A stretch of DNA of 64,000 nt from Linyphia triangularis (Eukaryota > Arthropoda > Arachnida > Araneae > Linyphiidae), in contig OZ021726.1 of assembly GCA_963978545.1 (NCBI GenBank), forward strand, positions 50,761,959-50,825,958. The letters are read 5' to 3'. Positions 56,515 through 64,000 of this stretch are shown piece after piece. Made by a program: the position numbers and the translations under genes. Each line of letters begins with the position of its first letter. Position 1 is the stretch's first letter. The notes under the pieces were generated by a model. It ran no database searches and had not been told where the DNA came from. It worked only from the letters and a program-made list of their open reading frames with translations.

Positions 56515-57237
56515 ATGTCGGCAAACGACTTTCTCTATCCAAACATTAAAACAGAAGATATTGGAATACTACAAACAACTCTCAGAATTGAGAATCCTCG
56601 TACAATTGCAAGGCATTTCTGTAAGTTGTGTCCAAAATCGTATGTCAGGTCATATGATCTGAAAAGACATTTTCTCTCTCATTCAAAAAGCAAACTACTT
56701 ACCTGTGAAACATGCTATAAAACATTTACTCAACTCATTCATCTCAGGAAACATTGCCTAACACATATTGAGGACAAACCTTACAAGTGTAATTCATGCA
56801 AAAAATCATTTGTAGAAAGTAGTCATCTAAAAAGACACTATCTCATTCATTCAAATGAAAAACCTCATGTATGCAATGTTTGTGGGAAGAAATTTTCCAG
56901 GAAATACTGTCTCACCAGTCACACTCTCACTCACAGGATACACACTGTTGATAAATGTCATATATGTGAACTGTGCAATAGATCGTTTTCTCTCAGGAGT
57001 TCTCTCAAGAGACATTTTCGAACTCATACAAATGAAAAGCCTTTTTCATGCGATTTGTGCAATAAAGCATTTGCTGATAGAGATACTCTTTCACAGCATA
57101 ATATCACTCACACCGGAGAAAAGCCTTATAAGTGTGATTTGTGCAATCAAACATTTTCACAAAGAACTGCATACAGGAAACACTTTTATACTCATAAAGA
57201 AGAAAAAAATCATAAGTATATGAAACCTGAAAGTTGA
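56515..57237 (+). CDS. C2H2 zinc-finger protein with seven fingers
   Basis: A 240-codon ORF from ATG (MSANDFLYPNIKTED) to TGA. The frame is open a further 24 codons upstream but without ATG. Seven C2H2 fingers run from about residue 36 to 227, for example CNSCKKSFVESSHLKRHYLIH and CDLCNKAFADRDTLSQHNITH. Linkers include TNEKPFS, SNEKPHV and one canonical TGEKPYK; the linker between fingers 4 and 5 is longer. No KRAB, BTB, ZAD or SET domain is visible. It is likely a nuclear sequence-specific DNA-binding regulator; targets cannot be inferred. AATAAA sites at about 57358 and 57457 could end the transcript. 5' non-coding exons may exist upstream. Confidence 0.85.
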   Translation: MSANDFLYPNIKTEDIGILQTTLRIENPRTIARHFCKLCPKSYVRSYDLKRHFLSHSKSKLLTCETCYKTFTQLIHLRKHCLTHIEDKPYKCNSCKKSFVESSHLKRHYLIHSNEKPHVCNVCGKKFSRKYCLTSHTLTHRIHTVDKCHICELCNRSFSLRSSLKRHFRTHTNEKPFSCDLCNKAFADRDTLSQHNITHTGEKPYKCDLCNQTFSQRTAYRKHFYTHKEEKNHKYMKPES

Positions 57238-57536
57238 TAAAAGAAATGCAAACAAATATTTCTTAAAAGTGTCTTGTATGCAAAGGTATTGTTTTACGAT
57301 TTCATCTGCTATTGTGAATTTTGCCACTTTCTCCTACTCACAAATGTTATTTATTTAATAAATAAAGAAAATTCTTAAAAGGTTATTTTCAAAATTATTT
57401 TGATGTTACAAGATCACTGTTGCCTATGCTTTTTATGTTTGTACTTTGAAACTTGAATAAACAACCAATGCAAATGTATTCAGTTTGAAAAATAATCGAG
57501 AAATAAATTAGTAATCACTGATATTTAAGCTTATTA

Positions 57537-58826
57537 TTGGGTTGTTCGGAAAGTAATTTCGTTTTCTTTTGGGAACATGAAAGACAATTTTCGTATAACG
57601 AATAAATATTTTATTAAATTATATATTGACCATTCTGGTCCAACACCTTTTGCCATCTTTCTGGCAGTAACATGATTCCCCGCTCATAAAAGTTTTGGTC
57701 CTTGCTGGCAAAAAACTGATTCAGGTGGTTTTTGACATCTTCATTTGAGGTAAAGGTTTTACCATCCAAAAAATTTTGTAGGGACAGGAACAAATAATAA
57801 TCGGAAGGCGCCAGATCTGGAGAATATGGTGGGTGTTGCAGTATGTCCCATCCAAGCTGTAAAAGCTTTTGGCGAGTGACCAAACTTGTATGAGGCCTCG
57901 CGTTGTCTTGGTGGAACACTACACCCTTCCTGTTGGTTAATTCTGGCCTCTTCTGTTTAAGCGCATCATTCAATTTGTCCAGCTGATGACAATAGACTTC
58001 CGAATTAATAGTTGTATTGTCTGGTAAAAGCTAAAAAAAAAAAACGATTCCTTTGAAATCCCACCAAACGGACAGCATCACCTTTTTTTGGTAAATGTTG
58101 GCTTTTGAAACGCTTTGAGCCGGTTCATCTTTTCTGCTCCATGACCTCTTGCGTTTCACATTGTTGTATACGATCCATTTTTCGTCCCCAGTAATAATCC
58201 GCTTCAAAAATGGATCATTTTCCTGACGTTTGAGGAGCGAATCACACACGTCAACGCGACGACACAAATTTCGCTCCGTAAGAACATGGGGCACCCACAC
58301 ATCGAGCTTCGAGGTTAAGCCCAGGCCTTTCAAGTGGCCATAAACAGTCAAATTCGACAAATTTAACCTCTCACTGATCTCTCGTGTGGTTATTCGCCGA
58401 TTTGCATCAACTAATGCCTTTATCTTGTCTTTATCAGCTTCAACTGGCCTTCCCGAACGTGGTGCATTTTCGACATCAAAATTGCCGGATCGAAACTTTG
58501 CAAACCAGTTCTGGCACTGATGTACTGTTGACACGCCTTCTCCATACACATCCGTCAATTTTTTTCTCGCTTGGACAGTATTTTTACCTTTTCTATAGTA
58601 AAAAAGTAAAATATGATGAAAATGCTGCTTATTACTCTCCATATTTAAAAGGGCACCAACCAAAAACTACTGCTTAGAATTAATAGAACTTTTTCACACA
58701 CAAGCCTTGCAATATCAGCTCTCAAGATATATAATGGTTATGCGGCTTAAGTGTGAAGTTGGTTTCGAAAAAATGTAATTAAGTCCCCTGACGGGAAAAA
58801 ACGAAATTACTTTCCAAACAACCCAA
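57537..58826 (-). mobile_element. Full-length mariner transposon
   Basis: 1,290 bp with inverted repeats TTGGGTTGTTCGGAAAGTAA and TTACTTTCCAAACAACCCAA, each continuing TTCGTTTT-like inward, and TA on both sides (57535-57536 and 58827-58828). It encodes one transposase on the minus strand with a single frameshift. Length, TA target and D,D34D signature are those of the mariner family. Confidence 0.95.
57614..58642 (-). pseudogene. Mariner transposase, one frameshift
   Basis: Start at MESNKQHFHH; the N-terminal paired-type helix-turn-helix region spans FRSGNFDVENAPRSGRP and ITTREISERLNLS. Catalytic motifs: TGDEKW (first Asp), FHQDNARPHTS (second Asp) and HPPYSPDLAPSDYYLF (third Asp, 34 residues after the second). 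The frame breaks near 58031-58045 at a run of about 12 A on the plus strand, beyond which the downstream frame resumes with LNDALKQKRPEL. The rest is well preserved, so loss of function may be recent or a sequencing error. Transposase cuts and pastes the element at TA sites. Confidence 0.9.
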
Positions 58827-58839
58827 TAATATGCAAAAT

Positions 58840-61630
58840 TCTAAAATCACTTAGAAAATAAAACATATACAATTTTGATTTTGTTCAACTGGTATTAAAA
58901 ACTTTTCAATCGAAGCTTTTCAACTATGTACATAACTGGTTTGAATTTTTTTAACCTTGATTATTACAAGGTATATAGATAAAAAAAAAAAAAAATGTGG
59001 AAGTCAATTTTGATATATTACGTACATTAACATAAATATTTTTAAACCTAATCATTACTTTTAAGGATCTTTATTTATACTTACAATTATTATTCTTTTG
59101 TTTAGGCATCCATTTAATTTATAATTACATTTATTGTATTAAATTTTTTCTAATCTACATTTCTAACTTGAAATAAATGAAATCTACATTTTCTAACTCA
59201 ACCCTAAGCTGTATTTATAACTTTTTAAGTATTTTTGCTTACTGAATTTACTTCATATGATTTTAGAATGGTTACATAGAAAATTTAGATTTAAAACCAA
59301 TTACTGTTGTTAATTTGTAAATTTTAACTTGTAAAAGTAGCTGCTAAGATCAATACACAAGTTGGGTTTAAGCTTTTACTACCTACAGTAAAGTTATGCA
59401 ATTTTTAATTTAAACTTAGACTTGCAAGTCCTATGCCTCCAACTTGTTTTTTTACATTCTTTTTTTAAAGCAACAAGGACTGATAACACTTTTAAAAAAA
59501 ATCAATACTGCTGTTCACTTCAAATCACTGGTTACTTCAGCTTTATATTATAATTCCAGGATTAAATCAGTTAGAGACTAGCAATTATAGGAAAACCAAA
59601 TAGTTTTTATGAAGTATCCGGAGTCAAAGAATTTGGGAGAAAAGTGGAAATCCAGGAGTATTTAACATGATTTCAATTTGCAGAATTGAACTTCTGCAAA
59701 TCTTCTGGAATCCCAAGTATATTGTTTTTTAAGCATAAGTCGACTATTAATAATTTTGCAATCACATGGATGATGCAAAGTTAAATTTTGATTGAAACGA
59801 AGTAAACTCTTTTGTTTTTTTACATGTTTAATTTTGATTGCAAATGTCAAATGAATAAAAGTAAAAAAAAATTGTTTTGCAGTTAATTACTATTTATTAC
59901 AAAAACTGAAATTTAAGGCATTTGAATTTATGAAAATAGATTAGTAAGCTGTTATTTGCATAAAGCTAGTGTTAAAGTTGGAAGCATAAATAACAATTTG
60001 GACTGTTTAAAATTAGTTTCTGCTATAAAGTGTTTATGTATTATAGTAACTGAATTGTTAAAGACAAGGAAATATTTATAAACTTTTTTATTGTAATTTG
60101 TTTATTGCACATTTTGGAAAACTTGAGTAAAATGAAAACTTTGAGTAAAATGCAACTTTGCAAGTTGCATTTTAAATTGGTTATTTGATATATAATGCTA
60201 GTTTTTAATGAAAAAATAAGTGGTAATTTGTCAGTTTAGAATTCGTTTGTGAATAAAGGAAGATATTAAAATCTTTCTGTTCTCTGTTAAAACTAAATTA
60301 CAACAGTCGAAGAATTTTTTATATATTCCATTGAAATAAAAAAACAACTTAAAACATACTTTTCTGACAAAATCTTTCTGATACTAATTAAAATTAAACT
60401 CAAGGTGATTTCTTCATAGATAAATAAGAGTTTAGTTTTAAAAAAAAGTATATATTTGATTATTATTCATGTTTTATTTACAGAAGACGGTGTTTAACAA
60501 CAGGTAAAATGTAAAAAAAAAGGTAAAATCAGGAAATTTTTAAAAAATTGAATTTTTCTTTTGTGTAGATTCAAAGTTCACATTTTCCAGAATAACTTTA
60601 ATGTTTATCAAAAATTTATAACAAATTCATTTTTTGGTCCACAAATTTCTTTAAATTTAGTAAAGATTCATATTTGCATCACCAAATTTCAAGTGACATG
60701 GAATCAGCAAGGAAATTCAAATAATGCAATTTTTTTTTTACACACTGATAAGTTTTTTTTTTTTTTTTTTTTCCAATTCAATATTAGCAGAAGTTAGTGG
60801 CCATCAATCTTAATATTCTGGCTTATTTTATTTATTTATTGTGTGAGGATCTAGGATACCAGGTTTTTTTTATATACTATATATATTTATATGTAGGCAA
60901 GTAAATAAAATAAAATACTAAAAGAAAGTTTTATTTTGAGACATCGATAAAAGTTCACAAAAGTATAAGTACTAACTGATTACATAAATAAAGCTGCCAG
61001 CAAATAAAAGTTTTTTTTAAATAATGGGATACATATATTAAAAATTTAAAACATTCAGTATTTACACAATGTACAATTTGGTAGGACAGGTACATTTACA
61101 AATGTAAAACATTAATGTTTTAAAAGTAAAAACATCTTCTAGTTCCAAATATTAAGTTCACAAGGAACCTTTCAATTTTTTTAAGAAAATAGTTTTAACC
61201 AAGAAATAGTCCTTCAATAAAATACTAAAGTTTAAATTGTTATAATTCAATTAGTAAATTGGCCCAAATTGGTTATAAAAATATAAAACTTAAAGTATAA
61301 AAAAAGTTATAAAAACTTATGTAAATAAATAAATGTTTAAACAATACTCTTTTAATCAGTCAGCGTAATGTAAAAAAAAAAATAAAATATTAGAGTAGCC
61401 ACAGAATCTGGATATCGCGAAAATGCCAGGGAGCCTTTTGATTCTGGAATAAATTAGGAAATTTTTTGGGCATGTTTTCCGGTTCATCCGTATTTTGCTG
61501 CCATTTTCACGGAGATCTGTGGTAATAATCGTTCGAAGTTTAATGTTACCGAATAATTTAAACTTTTCATCACCACCAAAACTATTTTTAAAAAATTGGC
61601 ATGTTACATCTTCAGCATACATGCTTTATT
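58840..61630. other. Gene-poor AT-rich region
   Basis: No supported exon or RNA gene. Poly(T) at about 60756-60772. ORFs are short and low-complexity. Confidence 0.45.
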
Positions 61631-61635
61631 TGATC

Positions 61636-61772
61636 AGGGTGTCTATACATCTGGAAAACATTAAAAAATTGGGGAAATTTGAAAAACTGCAGTGAAATCA
61701 GGGAATTTTTTAGAAATCTGTCAGGGAATTATCAGGAAACTTTTTTCCTGAATTTTGTGGCCACCCTGAATA
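61636..61772. mobile_element. Possible 135-bp MITE with CAGGGTG ends
   Basis: The left end CAGGGTGTCTATAC and right end GTGGCCACCCTG are imperfect inverted repeats. The interior has repeated GGGGAAAT / CAGGGAATT motifs like those near the ends of the 14097-16427 element. No target duplication recognised. Confidence 0.4.
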
Positions 61773-61779
61773 CACTTTC

Positions 61780-64000
61780 TGTGCAATAAATTAAATTTTA
61801 GAAATTCTATGCATTTTATTAGTTTCCTTGCACTATGTAAACAAAAGCTATCCTTGACGTGCATACTAATATGCTGTCAAAGAGCATCATTGTTCTTCAA
61901 TGAGATTTTTTAAAAAATTAAAGTACAATAAAGGATGAAAATGTTTTTTTTTTTATTGTGGTGAAATATATTTTATGAAACAGGTCTTAAATAGTAAAAC
62001 AGAAAAATAAACTCTTTGAGCATAATTAACACATGCCAGAAATTTATTAAATGACAAAAAATCACAATAAAAATAAATCACTATATATTGCCCACCATGA
62101 AAAAAATAAGGTCAAAAATCATTTCTTATTGCAATCTTGTGCGGATATGGTGCGATTCCAGAAAAATTTAATTTCTGATTGTTATTTTGTTAAAATTTCG
62201 GTCATCCCTGGAAATAATCTGGAAAACAATTTAAAGGGGGAGGGGGGAATAATAATGGTAAAATTTAACAACCAGGGATAATATGATGGTCGCTTTTACC
62301 ATGATTTTTACTGAACTGATAGTAGAAATCTTTTGACATTTTCACCAGCATGATAGTCACATTGGCCAATGCTTCTGCTGAAGTGATAGCTGGGTTTGTT
62401 GAGGGTCTGAGAGGAATTTGTTATTAATGGGCAGATTTAAATTTTGCTATAAATTTATAAACATTTTAAATTTGAATCATTTGAGTTGTTACAGTTCTTT
62501 GAATGTACCCTTAAAAATGTGAAAATTGAGTTCATCTACAATCGACCGCAGGTCAATGTGATATAATTGTTTGAATATATCAAATGTTTTTAATAATAAA
62601 CTTATTTGGTTGGAGGGTCTTTCTAAATATTTATGTTAATTGCCTGTTTGTGACATTTTTGTATGAATCTCTAAGCTTTATTTTTTGCTTGGGAATCGTA
62701 CCATACCTAGTTAAATAGTGCACAATTTCGGAAAAATTTAAAAATCACTATAAAAGCTTGCATAAATTTAAATTGTACTGTATTAAGAAAATTGCTTATT
62801 CAATTTTGAAAATATTGGATAAAAACTATGTTTATTTGCAAATTATACATTTTGAAGATAAGGTCACCTCTTATAGATATGACTTTTCAGTAGAAATGTC
62901 AATGGTTTTGAGAAAAAGTTTTAAAAATATAAAAACAACCAAAGTGCAAATTACTTTCATATAAAGGAAATTACAACACAATGAATGATATTTTCTATGA
63001 CTGAAAGTTTATTCAGTTATCACAGTATCAATTCGAATATTTCAAAAAAAAAAACCCCATTTAAACAAAATAAATTTAAAAAAAGCTTATAAAATATACA
63101 CTGGAATTGTCATTTTCTATAAAATATTTTAAACTCTAAATCACAGGTGTTTTAATTATACAATTTCATTTAATGTTCTATAGAAACATTTGTGGTACAT
63201 AAATATATTTAAATTCTATTAAAGTTGTAAGGAGATAAAAGAATGCTTTAACTGAAACATTGCAATTTATTTTATAAATGAAGCTGGATGGCTTTATTTT
63301 TATAAGAAACATAATATAATTGAACAGAATATCTCAGCAGAAGTACATAAAATACTAACAAATAATCAAATTTGTCGGTTGAACGAACTAAAAATAATAC
63401 ATAACATCTATTTATAGGTTTTTAAATTGAATCGAAATAGAAAGTTTGAAACCAAACTATAAAAATTCTATTGCAACTACGCTTAAAAAACTACCTATTT
63501 TTTAAAAAAGAGATGTGTGTGTGTGGGGGGGGGGGGATAATATCTTACAATTTCCCCTCTTTGAGATATCGAAATATTGACCGATTCACACAAATTCTTG
63601 CTGCCAGGATATTTTTTTACATTATCTCTAAACAGAAAATGTGAAAATATTATTAATAATTAGGTTTTAGGGGTACTTTATATGAATGTTGAAAGTTATT
63701 GACAATGCAGACATTTTTAAGAAAACTTGTATTTACACTGAATTATATATAACTTTTTCTTTATGCTTTAAATTTTTATCCCATTTTTAACTCTATTGTT
63801 ATCTACTTTCCATTAAAGCATTTTATACTTACACAATGAAATCCACTCATATACTCACTGCACAATTTCTTCTAATTTGTAAAAATTTTATTAAAATAAT
63901 AAACATCTAGTATACATTGCACTAAATTAAGAACAATTCATTCCGCAACAATAAATGAAGTCAGCAGATATTGAACTAAAGATTTTCTAAACGAAAAACT
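61780..64000. other. Gene-poor AT-rich region to the window end
   Basis: No coding, RNA or bounded mobile feature could be supported. A G-rich run preceded by (GT)n lies at about 63514-63537. Confidence 0.45.

Overview
This is AT-rich eukaryotic DNA with split genes, GT/AG introns of up to about 4 kb and very dense transposable elements. U4 snRNA, a mariner, a P-like THAP element, a ZMYM1-type hAT and two Ty3/gypsy-class elements point to an arthropod; a chelicerate such as a spider would fit, but that is only an impression. No bacterial-type operon or CRISPR array is present.

Layout. (1) 273-19585 (+): the last twelve exons of a gene I read as LRPPRC, the mitochondrial leucine-rich PPR protein. 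Exon phases join without conflict over about 452 codons. Its introns hold a tRNA-headed SINE with a perfect 14-bp target duplication, two copies of a roughly 500-bp inverted-repeat element, fragments of an AAAC-tailed repeat and a 2.3-kb inverted-repeat element. (2) 19.8-24.2 kb: almost gene-free, with one CpG-rich tandem duplication. (3) 24.2-29.2 kb: repeat cluster with a P-like THAP element, a near-perfect palindrome of about 560 bp, tRNA-headed repeats and an embedded U4 snRNA gene (28226-28369). (4) 29287-37571: a decayed ZMYM1-type hAT transposon split by a young, intact Ty3/gypsy element (30988-36924) with 466-bp LTRs. (5) 39.2-41.7 kb: three-level nest of AAAC-tailed repeat, short TIR element and a second P-like element. 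(6) 42-44 kb: transposase and THAP remnants. (7) 45860-52908: a hAT-like element with an 8-bp target duplication, split by a second LTR element (46585-51770). (8) 53-64 kb: a possible THAP-like first exon, a seven-finger C2H2 zinc-finger gene (56515-57237), a full-length mariner with a frameshift, then gene-poor AT-rich DNA.

The most notable item is the LTR element at 46585-51770. Its reverse transcriptase is Ty3/gypsy-like, but its domain order is gag-protease-integrase-RT-RNase H, the Ty1/copia order. This is the arrangement known from the Gmr1 group. The host genes look like ordinary housekeeping or regulatory loci; the rest of the window records successive, nested transposon insertions.
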